DNA of 64,000 nt from Nymphaea colorata (taxonomy: Eukaryota; Streptophyta; Magnoliopsida; Nymphaeales; Nymphaeaceae), in contig NC_045142.1 in the NCBI RefSeq assembly GCF_008831285.2, positions 17,053,354 through 17,117,353 on the forward strand. Reading direction: 5' to 3'. This document shows positions 1 to 11,419 of the stretch, in pieces. A program made the translations under genes and the position numbers. Below the pieces are notes generated by a model. That model had not been told where the DNA came from. It saw only the letters and a program-made list of their open reading frames with translations, and searched no databases. Position 1 is the stretch's first letter, and each line of letters opens with the position of its first letter.

Positions 1-1679
1 GATCCACCCTTGCATGGCAAAATTATGGATGAATTGGCTTGAGCATTGTTTTGTTTTCCTTCTCATTTGAAGTCGTTTGGATTAATGTCTTTCAATTTAA
101 TTGATAAAGGGTGGTAGAGGAGATTAGAAACAAGTTTTCAATTTTTCTACGTAAAAGAATCCAGCCATGAATCATCATGATTCATGAGTTATGCGGTCCC
201 TTGATTAAATTCCATTTTGAAGAGTAAGATAAGTATATATATATATATATTGTTATATATATACACGTAAAATCTCTTGTTAAAAATCATTTTCTTCTTT
301 TAAAATCAGGTTGGAATACGTTTCCAAACTGGTTTTTTAAAAAGGATGATCATTTTATTGATTTTCATAGTGCAAGCCTATGAAATCATTTTCATTTCGT
401 TTTTATTTAATTTCAGCAATCCATACGTACAATGTATGCAAGTTGTTGAAATTAGACCATGCTTTATGGGAATTAGCTTAAGAATGTCAAAGCAATTTTC
501 AGCCACAAAGTGGCTATATTTTGAAGAACAGTAAAAAGGTTTTAGCCCTACCTAATCAGCTCTCTAAACGCCTTTTAGAAATTTCTAATTTCATTCACTA
601 ATTTTCAGACTTACATTTTATTAATTGAGTCTCAAGAATGCTTCAAAAAATCTAATCTTTGTATCCCTTAAAGAACATGATCAAAAGTGTTTTAATAGTC
701 CAAGAAATGAATGGATCTTCTAGGATGAGAATTTGAAATTTTGTTTGATTTTGAGGAGAAAGAAAGGTTCTTAGAACTCCATGACATGAATGAGAACATA
801 TGGCACATGATTTTTGCCAACTTGATGCTTAGTTCCTATGGAGTAAAACTAAATTTCATCATTTTTCAAGAGTCAAACATTCTTAGAAACAATATTTTAA
901 TTTTAATCCATTTAAATTAGATTAAAATCTGATTTTTATGACAATTTTGAGGAAAAAATATGGTATCCACATTTCTTCTATATTTTAATGTTTGATTTCA
1001 TTCTTATTTGTCTAATGCTTAACTGTTTTGAGTTTTTCATTCATGACTCAAGCTTATGGACTACATCTCTAATTCATGTGCTTAACAATATAATAAGCAC
1101 ATTTAGAGAAATTCTCACATTTTAATTAAAATCAATCTTCATGCATAGATTGTATGACATGTGATTGCAATGAATGAAACCTGAGAGATTATGAGAGAGA
1201 GAAGAATGATTGTTTCATATAGTTTTCTTTCTCCTTTCATGCATTCACTTTCACTTAAAATCCATAGCACCACATGCACGTCCTCAAGAAATTAAGTAAT
1301 TCAAATTTGAGTTGCAAAAAGTGACCAAGTCATATTGCAACAAGAATTTGTAAACTTCACTTAATTTCAAAAGAAAATACAAGCAATATATTCACAATCT
1401 TGGCCAAAATATGTTTAGAAAACAATATGTTTTCTAACAATTTGGAACTTATGTTCTATCAAAAGAACTCAATCTCAAATCTTCAAAATCCTCAAAAATT
1501 GCGGACTTCAAATCAAATGACACCAAAACAAAGGTTTTTAAATTAACTTGAAAAATCTCCAATCTCCAAATTCATTTTCAAAACAAGTTCAAGTCACTTA
1601 TTTAGAATGAATTTTGGTTCTTGAATCCAAAATCTCAATGCACAAGCATATAAAATTTGCATCAATAACCCGTGCATGA
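1..1679. other. AT-rich intergenic DNA, no gene seen
   Basis: No open frame, domain or repeat structure was recognised here. The stretch is AT-rich with a short AT run near 236-250. The only sizeable open frame (346-534) is hydrophobic, AT-driven and resembles nothing I know. Confidence 0.5.
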
Positions 1680-1859
1680 TCCAAGTGATCCTTCGTCCTT
1701 GGTCCAATTACCCCTGTTAAAGGCGGCAGGAACGGTTGGACCTCGTACCGACGGGTGGATCCCTTTCTCTTGAAATATTTTCTTCAAAACTTCAATTTTA
1801 AAAGAATTTTGCTTATTCGCATTTCGACTCCCTTTGAGAAAGGGGTGGGGTGCAAACAG
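1680..1859. repeat. possible LTR-retrotransposon LTR fragment
   Basis: This block is more GC-rich than its surroundings. It runs through a phrase near 1715-1745 and a G-rich tail (aaggggtggggtgcaaaca, ending at 1858) that look like the R/U5 end of plant Ty3-type LTRs. No second LTR, PBS or coding region was found, so the identification rests on resemblance only and is weak. Confidence 0.22.
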
Positions 1860-2796
1860 TACTCAGCTTATTGCTCACCCTTTTGTACAACCCAATAATT
1901 TCAAACAATAAGCCATCTATGAGAACATTTGTATTTTTGTGTCTTATTTCTTTGAGCTTAACAGTTTGGCACATTGTTTAATCTATGTTCCATTTCCTAT
2001 AAAATTACTTGGGGGCGCCAGTTTAACTCATCTCTCTCCCCACTCCGCAGCACAAACTACTATTTAAAATAAGAATAAAACATGTAATTCCCATCTCTTT
2101 TCCTCTCTCCCTCTCTTTGTCTCTATCTCTACATGCAAGAGAACTCAAAGGGCATGAGCTGTTACTTTGTTTCTTTCTTCCACCACACTTCGCTTTCGAT
2201 GATAGACAAGCCAAAAAAAAAAGAAGAGCCACCCTATTGAATAGAACCATTAATATACATTATATGACAGTTCAATCATCCTTGATATTAAAGTTGCAGA
2301 CTTGGTGGCAAAGACACAAACTTAAGAGGTGGAATAAAAAGGCTCGAATCAAAATACGTATGTGAAGTTGGAAGATTGTGTTTCCGATGGCAATATGGTG
2401 GCTATGGAAGAACAGGAATTATGAACACCATGACAACAAAAAAAAATCCAAATCTGTTACATCAGAAGCAATTGACGTCTGTTTTATAGGACTTACCAAG
2501 TGCTAAATATGACTCCTCAAGCAAAATAACAAGTTTCCACTATTCATCCTTTTTCATGTAGGAAGTCTCTCATGTATATCACCAACTTCAACACAAATCA
2601 GCATCAACCACAAAAGCATGTAGAAAACTGATATGCTAATGACACCACATTTGAAAGACACCCTGCCTTGATCGACCAACTTCCATTCCCTATTTTAAAG
2701 CTATTCACAGTACCTACACCACGGTCCTCATGAATCTTCATGATCGTCGATCAACACTAGCTATTGCCGAACGGAATTCCCATCTTTCTGTTTGCT

Positions 2797-2845
2797 CTCG
2801 CTCCCTCTCCCTCTCTCTCCCTCTCTCTCTCTCTCCCTCTCTCTA
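2797..2845. repeat. CT-rich microsatellite
   Basis: Imperfect CT/CCT run inside repeat unit S. The paralogous position in other S copies also carries CT runs of different length, e.g. 45098-45160 and 61141-61160. Confidence 0.8.
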
Positions 2846-3506
2846 GACATGCATAAGAACTCAAAAGGCATGGAGCTGTCACTTTATTTATTTCTTCCAC
2901 CACACTTTCACTTTTAGTGGTGGAGAAGTCAAAAAAAGGTGAACCATCCTGTTGAATTGAAATGATTAATTTACATGATAGGACTTTTCGCAATCTTTTT
3001 TGTTATAGAAGAGATTGCAATGTCATTGAAAATTATATATATGTGTGTGTGTGTAACCAATAATAAATAATGAAAACACGTCATTTTTTTCAGTTTTTTT
3101 TTCTCTTAACTATTTATGAAGTTATGTTGGGCAACCATGATTAGATGGTTGGATAACTCCTGAAATGCCAGATCACCATTTATTTTTCTTATATTTGTGT
3201 TAAAAGTGTTTCAAACAAAATGTGAATCTTTTAATGTGTTCATTATAAACACTAATTTAATCTAAATAATGTTTAAGTTGGAATTATTTTTATAAAAAAA
3301 AGTGTTTTTTTCTACTATTAAAATTTTGGTGTTCTAAGAGTCATTCCTTTTTTAATTAGTACAGTATATTTAATAAAATAAACAATAACTAAATTAATAT
3401 ATGTTTATCACCACATATTTTTTAAGGTAGTGCTAAATTACAAAAAAAAAATAATTTTAATAGGTCTGGCATCTGTCCCTTACTTAAGTGGTATGTTCTT
3501 TATGGA

Positions 3507-3509
<3 letters not shown>

Positions 3510-3548
<39 letters not shown>

Positions 3549-3575
3549 CACTATGCACATGCACACAGAGAAAAT

Positions 3576-3606
<31 letters not shown>
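3510..3606. repeat. compound TA / CA / GA microsatellite
   Basis: A TA run (3510-3538), a short CA run (about 3541-3551) and a GA run (about 3578-3606) lie in tandem. The same order TA-CA-GA occurs in the paralogous S copies near 46690-46762 and 61955-62006, so the compound structure predates the copying. Confidence 0.85.
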
Positions 3607-3612
<6 letters not shown>

Positions 3613-4096
3613 TTAAATCAAACTAAAAACATCCAAAGAGTAATTGATGCCATAATACAACTTTAAAAAAGGACGAAACAAAAGAAAATAGAGAACAAGC
3701 TGTAGAGAAGAAGCGAGGAACCAATCGGACGGCCAGAAAGCCTACACGATAGCTAAAAGCTCTGTTCGAAGGGTTTTATAAATGGTGGAAATCGAAACAA
3801 CCATTAGGAACGAAGACTTCGTTGGGATGAACCAATAACCACGTATGCCAAAGAAATCGTAACACTTATACTTGTGAAGGGCCAGCGGTTCAAGTAGAAT
3901 ATCAGTAAAACACAAATACAGATCGCACATGAAACTACAACTTCAGTAAAAGAAATCAGACATTTGCCTATCAAATTATAATTGGCATGGCATGCAGAAT
4001 TCTATATTTTATTAAATAATCATATTTCTAGTCCCATGAATTCTTTTTGGCGATGGCCGGGGCCTTCTCTTTGGATCGTGTCATCAGTACAGGGTT

Positions 4097-5302
4097 TGTG
4101 CCGGTCCGGTCAAACGACACCAACGGATCAGTTTGTTCTTCCTTTGGAAAACTAATGTGAAAAATAAATGAGTGGCTGCTGATTGTCCCAAATGGGTGGC
4201 GTAGCGGTACCGGTACCGGTATGCCGTATCTGCATGTATGTTTAGATCTGGTTCCGGATCAAAACCAGATTCAAACCATATCATAACCTAAAAAAACACC
4301 CGATGGACTGACGCCTTCCTTCTCCGTCACGAGTTTGTTCCTTCCCTCGGTGGCAAGTGCTTGCAGCAACCTTGGGCAGTGGCAAAGGATGGTGGTTGGC
4401 GATGGACGGCGACCAGCGACAGACAGCGAACGGCAACGGATGGCGACTGGCGACGAATGGTGGCTTTATTAAGCAGCTTTTGGGGTTTTGTTTGAGAGTT
4501 TGGGCAGCTGCCGACGGACATCTAGGAGCTTGGGCAGTGGCTGGTGATTGGTGACGGTCGGCGAGCCATCGACGACAGGTTTGGTACATTTAATGGCTGC
4601 CTAATATGCAAAATTTCTGTACAATTTTGGTTGTTTTTAGGGTTGCCCCAATTTTTTTGCGGTTTGACAGCTTGTGCACGTGTAATGAGGTTTGTTATTA
4701 GTGTTCAGTCTTCCTTTCCATCTGATTTATCCATCATATGATGAAAATAAAGATGATTCAAAGTCGTTGTTTCTGTGTCTTTATACATTTCTGATTTGTG
4801 ATTTCTCATGGCATGTTGACATTGAAATCTGTTTTATTGCATCAAGTGTTGTTGTTTTTCCTTGGATTAACACTGCAGCAGGTATATTCTCGTGGTTTCT
4901 TTTTGATATATCATATATAATTATAGTTTGACACTGATTAGAAAGCTCCAACAGAGACCAATTTTTGTTGTTGCACTGAAGAAGGATTTATGGAAGAAAC
5001 ATTTTATGTTTTTTTTTTATTGACTTATGATATTATCTATGATGGATGGAATATTGTGATGATATCATTTGTTTTTTTAAGTTTTTGAATTAAATGTATA
5101 TAATAATATATAATACTCACCGTACCACCATACCAATATTTACGAAAACACCGTACCTATACTCGTATCCATACCTGCACCTGTACCATTGTTACATAGG
5201 TCGTTACTTGTCAAAAAGGCAATCCAAGAACCTCGGCTGCGTCCTGCGTCAGTGGGCTGTTTTGACACATATATGGCCGGACCGGACCGGACCAGTTACC
5301 AT
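4097..5302. mobile_element. candidate non-autonomous DNA element with GC-rich core
   Basis: The left end has CCGGTCCGGT (about 4101-4111), then about 100 bases later a run of GGTACC repeats (4204-4220). The right end, read on the minus strand, has CCGGTCCGGTCCGG (about 5275-5297), then about 100 bases in a looser series of GGTAC/GGTAT words (5117-5190). The ends are thus similar in inverted orientation. The core (about 4310-4600) is strikingly GC-rich for this window and opens frames on both strands, none recognisable. Captured host sequence is possible. No clean target-site duplication was found, so borders are approximate. Confidence 0.35.
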
Positions 5303-6579
5303 TTCATGTTTCTCATATGCCTTTTACGGTGGCAAATGACTATCCTGGTCTCTTTCTTGGGAACATAAAATAACATATATTAATATCAAGTTGTGTGCAC
5401 AAATTCTCCAATCCAAATGGGAAGCGGCCGCTTTTGAGATCTGGTTATCAAGTCAATGGATGCCATTTTCCATCACACAAATGGAAATGTAATTGGTCTG
5501 CATGCCCATCCGGCAGCCATTGCTTGTGATATCAAGTAGGTAATTTTTACATAGGTCGTTACATATCAAATCGGTAATTATATAAATAATTTAATCCACT
5601 GTATATGTCACTAATTTCAAGACACCAGCTAACATTGTAACATTTTACCATTAGTCAAAAATTATATTGTGATAAAGCTGGACTCAGTTCCTTTAGTGGG
5701 ATTTTCATATGATCCGATCAGGTCGACTGGAAACTGAAAGCATATCCTCGTCGCTTAAACATCTTCAAGGGTAAGATGGGTAATTGACAATGGATTGGCC
5801 TGGTCATTCTTGAATATTCAAGGGATTCAAATAAAAGTCGGCCGAACTTTTCAGCTTTATCTAGCCCTTGCATCCAATTAAGACGAACCGATACAATTTA
5901 ATTTCTGGTGACTAAAACTTACAAGTACTATATATATATATATATATATATAAAGGAATTGGACCAGCTGGCTATCTACATGTCTTTTTTTTCGGTGGAT
6001 AAAAACCATCACTGCATTTGCAATGACCAGTTGTTTGAATCATGGCATTTAGGGATGGAATTCACCTTTTTACAGCAGCTTTTAATGATACGAAATAACA
6101 AAATAACCATCCTACTGCATAAGCAGCTGCCTTAAATATATGAAATTATTAACATGAACATAACTAAAGTTTGAGAGGAGACAGCCATTCTGCCACTGAG
6201 GATGACTCAGTTGAATTTGAATGAACCTGCAATTGTGCGAAACCTTATAGAGAATAGGCTCAGTCACTAGGCAAGAGCTCTATATTTTAATTTTAATTGG
6301 TTATGCCTTAACGCAAAAAACAAGGTCGGCCGAATGCTATTGGGCCCGGCTGTCATTAATTACCAAATAAAATTTTTATTAATTTGTCAGTCATTTGACC
6401 CAAATAATGTCAATGTTTAATTGATAACACTTTTTTTGGTTAAAATTTAGAAAAAAATGCTAGCAATTAATTTGCATCAAAAGTGACGAAGAAAATTGTG
6501 CATCCATGGCTGGTGTTCTTATGTCTGGTTGATTTGAGAGATTGATGCTCTCAATCTTTGATCCTCATTTCTACTTTAA

Positions 6580-6756
6580 GTTGTATTTGATAGCTTTTAA
6601 TGCTCCATTAAAAGTTGTGTTTTAAAAGATCCTCAGCATAAACAACTAAAGATTTATGTAACATGGATCTTAAATCCACATACATAAAAAATTGTAGATT
6701 TAAGGTTGGATGAAAGAAGTTCAGGCCTGATCAGATCCCTGGTGAACAAATACAAC
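6580..6756. mobile_element. MITE family M1 copy (GTTGTGTTTGATAG ends)
   Basis: The left end gttgtatttgatag and the right end caaatacaac are inverted relatives. The interior shares phrases such as ggatcttaaatccac with copies at 9991-10207 and 56810-56988. The 56810 copy is at the orthologous place in another T unit, so this insertion predates that duplication. The 9991 copy is an independent insertion. The superfamily is not clear from the ends alone. Confidence 0.5.
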
Positions 6757-6930
6757 CACAACAACAAAACAAGCTATTGCCAACGCCCAATAACCCTATT
6801 GCCATTGCCAATGCTCATCCCCTCGCAAAAACCAAGACTCGCACTTGTCCTTTGCATTGTAGCAAAAAACTTTGAATGGTCGTTGCCAGTAGCCTCTGAT
6901 CACCTGCTGACATTTTAGAAGTGTAGGGAA

Positions 6931-7106
6931 AGCCTGGGCATCCGGACCCGGTACCGGGTATCGGGTACCAATTTGATCCCGGGCCTAAAAAAACAAGCCC
7001 AGGTCGGCCCGATTAAAATTTTTATATTATTTTTATTTAATAATAATAGATATATTATTACTAAAAATGTATTTTTCATTTCAAAATTTTTATTTTGTAT
7101 TTAAAA

Positions 7107-7137
<31 letters not shown>

Positions 7138-7228
7138 TCATAGGGTCGAGCCCAAGCTTGGGTTTTGAGCATCAAGCCGGGCCCAAGCTCGGGTTTCGAG
7201 AGTCGGTCGCCCGCCAGATGCCCAGGCC
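6931..7228. mobile_element. hAT-like MITE with empty-site paralogue
   Basis: Terminal inverted repeats GCCTGGGCATC (6932-6942) and GATGCCCAGGC (7218-7228) bound a GC-rich/AT-rich/GC-rich body with a TA run (about 7111-7136). Flanks gtagggaa (6923-6930) and ctagggac (7229-7236) look like a decayed 8-base target duplication, as expected for hAT elements. The related T unit at about 57135-57160 lacks the element and reads straight through with a single copy of this flank. That paralogous empty site supports a real insertion. Confidence 0.7.
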
Positions 7229-7354
7229 TAGGGACAGGTCATTCCCAGCTTTTATCCAATGACGTGCCCATGTTGAGAAAACTGTTGCAAATCAATGTAA
7301 ATCTGAATTAAGAATGCAGTTATAAAAGAAAGAATCGTTAAAATTTACTTTTCA

Positions 7355-8848
7355 AAAAGGGGTGTAGAAAGAAATGCGTGAGGTGGTATTTTGCAAACAT
7401 TGCAAAGATGAGATTTAGAGAAAACCGTGTGAATAAGAAAACATCAGGAGATTGGAAAAAGTGTTATTTTAAAAAGGGGTGCGGAAAGAAATGCATGAGG
7501 TGGTATTTTGAAAACATTGCAAAGATGAGATTTATAGAAACCGTTTGAAAAAGAAAACACAAGGAGATCGGAAAACATAACTTATAATCTGCAAAAAAGA
7601 AAGTAACGTGAAAAAATCTAACTTATAATCTGCAAAAAAGAAAGTAACGTGAAAAAACATTTTCTTTCGAGTATTACTTTATCGGTACGTCACCAAGAGG
7701 AGGACTATTTCTGAAAAAACTTTCTATTTAACGTTTCGAAAACCCCTTGTTCACTTAACAACTTCTCCCAGTCGTGCTTGGTTGGACTTCCATAATTTCT
7801 TTTTGTGTCTTTTCATTCGACTCAGGATCTGAATATGAGTCTCTGTGAGCTGTCTGTGCCGTCTGTGCCTGTTCAGCTACTGGGTGAACCTGTTAAGTGG
7901 ACAAGGGGTTTTCGAAACGTTAAATAGAAAGTTTTTTCAGAAATAGTCCTCCTCTTGGTGACGTATGGTTAAAGTAATACTCAAAGTTCATGTTTTTTCA
8001 CATTACTTTCTTTTTTGCAGAATATAAGTTAGGTTTTCAACGTTAAAAAGGCCCCAGTTACCAGAAATTTTCATTAAAAAAAAAGAAACTCTTTTTTCGA
8101 TATCAGGGGTGTGGAAAGAAATGCGTGAGGCGGAAACCGTGTGAAGGAGAAAACATAAAGAGATCGGAAAACCTAACTTATTATCGGCAAAAAAGAAAGT
8201 AACGTGAAAAAACCTAACTTATAATCTGCAAAAAAGAAAGTAACGTGAAGATTTGCAGTAAATGGGGCCTTTTTGATGTTGAAAACCTAACTTATAATCT
8301 GCAAAAAAGAAAGTAACGTGAAAAAACATGAACTTTCGTGTATTACTTTAACCATACGTCACCAAGAGGAGGACTCTTTCTGAAAAAACTTTCTATTTAA
8401 CGTTTCGAAAACCCCTTGTCCACTTAACAGCTTCTCCCGGTCGTGCTTGATTGGACTTCCACAATTTTTTTTTTTTGTGTCTTTTCATTGGACTCAGTAA
8501 AAAATCAAGATCTGAATATTAGTCTGCGTGCTGTCTGTGCCCGTCCACCTACTAGGAGAACCTGTTAAGTGGACAAGGGGTTTTCGAAAGTTAAATCGAA
8601 AGTTTTTTCAGAAATAGTCCTCCTCTTGGTGACGTACCGATAAAGTAATACTCCAAAAAAGTTCATGTTTTTTCACGTTCTTTCTTTTTTGCAGATTATA
8701 AGTTAGGTTTTCAACGTTAAAAAGGCCCCAATTACCCGAAATTTTTATTTTAAAAAAAAAAACTCTTTTTCCGATCTGCTGATGTTTTCTTCTTCACACG
8801 GCTTCTCTAAACCTCATCTTTGCAATGTTTTCAAAATACCACCTCAGA
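7355..8848. mobile_element. compound foldback element with two hairpins
   Basis: A ~105-base block containing tgaggtggtattttg is present twice in direct orientation (7355-7459, 7471-7575), once internally deleted (8105-8172), and once inverted at the right end (8764-8848). Inside are two long hairpins. Hairpin 1 has arms at about 7577-7765 and 7890-8040; hairpin 2 has arms at about 8281-8430 and 8562-8720. The arms contain gacgtaccgataaagtaata-type and ttcgaaaaccccttg words in both orientations. Loops of about 120 bases differ in detail and resemble the upstream region of the protease locus. There is no coding capacity, so any mobility would need a transposase in trans. The terminal-repeat plan fits Foldback or Mutator-like elements; no target duplication was found. 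Confidence 0.75.
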
Positions 8849-8849
8849 A

Positions 8850-9496
8850 ACTGAAAGAAAACTGGGGAAAAAGCAATGCGTCTACTGCCCATAAGCCTTG
8901 GAGTGCAAACCTGCTTGCTCAGGCAGCCTCTTGAACGTTTCATTCTCTCCCTCCACTTTTTCCTTCCTATTTCAGTGGGAAGAAAAGAGATGGGGAGAAG
9001 CTAAAGCAGTTGGAATTGATGGAGAACACCACAAGCTTTAACTTCTCCTTGTTTTTATTAAAGCAGACCGAGTTCCGTCAGTAGATAAACTCCATCAATA
9101 TGTTAGATAACCTCCATCAATATGTTGACCTTTTTAAAACCACCAGCATTTTTTAATCAAAACACTTTTAAAGATAATAACGCTAAACTGAACTATCTAA
9201 TATGCTTATTAAAAAAACTTTTCTTTTAAAATTATATTGATTTGAGACTTAGATAGATAAAAATGATTTTGAAAATTACGTATAAAAGTCAATTGTAGGT
9301 GGTTAATCTGAAAACATTTCAAAATACTTAAGCACTATGTGGACATTGAAAGCAGGATTGACAAAAAAACATGCCACTGTTTTTGAGTGACAAACCAAAA
9401 CGGTGTATGATGTATGATGAAATTTTATTTAAAATCCAAACAACTTGTGTAATTGGTGATGAAGACTTGAACAACAAATTACCTCAACTACAACTA

Positions 9497-9528
<32 letters not shown>

Positions 9529-9985
9529 ATGTCCTTTAGTAAAGGACTCCCTGATAGCTACAAAAGACATCGTAAAAGAAAGCACACCAAGAAAAAGAAA
9601 TGATATAGAGAGGTTCGGTGAAAAAATCACATGCTCCTTCTTACTCTCCCAAAGTCATCTATCACATTATTTATACACAGTGGGATATGGCCTTATATAA
9701 AAATATATGTCAGTTTTATGCAAGAGGGATCATTACAAACATTTGAATATGGTAACACCTGCACACCACTAGATTTGATATTGATATTTTTATTAGTGCT
9801 TGCCATATTTTGGTCGTCATTTTTATTTTCTTTGATTTGCTAGTGATTGCTCCCTTTACAACTTGTCCCGTTTTGCCACCTACAGCTGTTACTTTCCTTT
9901 TCATTAGGCAGCCTGGACTGCCACATATCTTGATTTTTTTTTTCTTTTATCAAATATTATTTGTGCATCCCCTCCCTCCACCCCG
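8850..9985. other. intergenic DNA, no gene seen; possible copia LTR remnant
   Basis: No coding region was recognised. A TA microsatellite lies at about 9502-9528. The sequence around 9600-9680 (gagaggttcggtg) resembles the end of plant copia LTRs. It lies downstream, on the minus strand, of the copia RNase H fragment at 10217-10640, so part of 9540-9985 may be its 3' LTR. Confidence 0.3.
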
Positions 9986-9990
9986 AACTG

Positions 9991-10207
9991 GTTGTGTTTG
10001 ATAGCCTCGGAATCTTAAATTCGAGGCTGCATTAAAAGAAGTGTTTTGGAAGATCTCCGAAGTATGAATTTCAAATTGATGCTAGATGTTAAAACCATGG
10101 ATTTAAGATCGGATGGAGGGAGATGTTCAATCTTAAATTCATGGATTTGAGATCCTAAGGATCCTAGATTACCACAAATCTCAAATCTGTGGTGAAACAA
10201 ACACAAT
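9991..10207. mobile_element. MITE family M1, independent copy
   Basis: It starts GTTGTGTTTGATAG and ends acaaacacaatc, inverted relatives of each other, and shares the internal theme of repeated 'ttaaattc/ggattt' words with copies at 6580 and 56810. It sits between copia RNase H debris and the possible LTR, so it may have inserted into the dead copia element. Confidence 0.5.
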
Positions 10208-10216
10208 CTTAATGTT

Positions 10217-10640
10217 CTTGGGAGGACGTTGATTTGGATCTCAACACCGAAGCAAAAGATTGAAAGTGGTTTGGTAAGTACATCAGAAGCTGTTGAGATG
10301 AGGATAACTGCCAAACTTGAAGTTGCTTTGTAGTCATCTTATCTCACTAAAGACAATGAACAGAAAGTTCCATGTGCTTATTTCGTTTGTGAAATATTGG
10401 AATATGGGAGAAACATTATCTCACCTTAACATAAGAAGTGAGTTTATTTGAATATCAAGTTCGTTTAACAAATATTGAATTTAAACTAGTTCAGCAGCAG
10501 ACTTGGCAATGAATATGTACTCTGCTTCTAAACTGGATCAGTTATAGTGAATTGTTTCTTGGAGCTCCAAGACATATATTGGGTCCAAGGTACACAACAC
10601 ATGCCAATAGACTTTTGCTCAATCATGAAGACCATTTGAT
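10217..10640 (-). mobile_element. Ty1-copia RNase H fragment
   Basis: On the minus strand, translation around 10490-10525 gives EAEYIFIAKSAAE, which matches the conserved EAEYxAxxxAxxE stretch of copia RNase H. Upstream of it LG.N...S.S.KQ-like residues can be followed. Downstream, around 10225-10290, comes ASDVLTKPL, the usual A..LTK.L end of the polyprotein, followed by FGVEIQINVLP. Several stops and shifts interrupt it, so it is dead debris. No RT or integrase was found upstream within this copy. Confidence 0.7.
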
Positions 10641-11019
10641 TCATTACAATAAATGAATGAGAAAAAAAAGTGATGGGTATTTTTGTCATAAATGATTAAT
10701 TTAAACATTTTTTCTTTTATTTTTCCAAATGGTTTTTATAAGTAAGCAGGTGACTGTGGATAAAGCTATATATATATATATATGTTCAAATCTATTGAAT
10801 GTTCAATGTTGACTGGTCATAAAAATTTAAAATTTGTCATTAAAAAAGTATCGACTATTTATGTTGCAGTAATAGTTCATGATGCTTTTAGCAAGTATTT
10901 ATCAGACTTCCAGGTTTACCATTTTACTCATCTAGTAACATTATCTAGCATATTTGAATTATATATATATAGAAGAACGTTTAAGAGTATAAGTGGCTTT
11001 TTTCCATGGTAGCAGTGAT

Positions 11020-11400
11020 TGGCAGGCGTTACCTGGCCACTAATAATATTTTATATTAACAAAGTCAAGCATTGAGTGATTTTTTATCCACTCTGAAGAC
11101 TGTAAAAGGTCCCATGTTTGGGTTGAGGTTGAACTTTAACAAACACATACTCTGAAAACAAAAGTATATGTTTCTCCTCCTCTTATTTGCTTCTATATAC
11201 TTTTGTTTCTGCGCTGTTCTTTATAATTTGGTCCTTTCTCTTCATATATTTTATAATGTTTTTTTCCTTTTATCTGTGAAAATTGGTTTGAATCAAGCTA
11301 TTTGAATCGTACCACCTTATTCTCGGCCTGAATGATGAAATAACAATAGTCAAAGTTCTATATTTTATAAATTATATTGTCCTGACCCCTTTCCTAAAAA
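11020..11400 (+). repeat. end portion of repeat unit S
   Basis: Shared with 54670-55180: phrases around atattttatattaacaaa, aagactgtaaaaggt, and a pyrimidine-rich block ending near ttgaatcgtacca. In the 54670 copy this follows a copia integrase fragment, which is absent here. No coding potential. Confidence 0.5.
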
Positions 11401-11419
11401 ATAACATAACTTATATTAG

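Larger units (their letters stand above)
1985..3990 (+). repeat. dispersed repeat unit S, copy 1
   Basis: The same ordered blocks recur at about 45030-47150 and 60650-62390, and partly at 13130-13600. They are a CT-rich run followed by catgcaagagaactcaaa, a phrase around gacaagtcaaaaaa, an AT/CA/GA microsatellite group (3510-3606), and a tail with catgtatgcca-like words. Inside the unit, the block at 2040-2260 is repeated in direct orientation at about 2790-2995, roughly 730 bases apart. Short open frames on both strands differ between copies and look non-coding. The tail (3960-4060) is also found at 55160-55260. No terminal repeats or coding domain identify the element class. Confidence 0.6.
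5480..7350 (+). repeat. dispersed repeat unit T, copy 1
   Basis: Homologous blocks in the same order and strand lie at about 11420-13130, 40490-42650 and 55480-57320. Shared landmarks are a phrase around tattcaagggattcaaata, a block around atccaattaagacgaac, a TA microsatellite, and phrases near gtcggccgaatgct and gtcatttgacccaaa. The copy at 55480-57320 matches best. Nothing in the unit looks like conserved protein. The unit ends abruptly where the foldback element begins (7350). Confidence 0.65.

Noticed and set aside
1985-3000. Internal direct repeats of unit S (2040-2260 and 2790-2995) as LTRs of a small element
   Set aside because: They lack TG...CA ends, a primer-binding site and a target duplication, and the two blocks are more diverged than LTRs of a compact element usually are.
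4281-4589. 102-codon minus-strand open frame in the GC-rich island
   Set aside because: Opposite-strand frames are equally open, which is expected in GC-rich DNA; no domain seen. Kept only as a possible capture.
7355-8720. CRISPR-like repeated units
   Set aside because: Repeats are long, inverted and hairpin-forming in a plant genome; a foldback element explains them.
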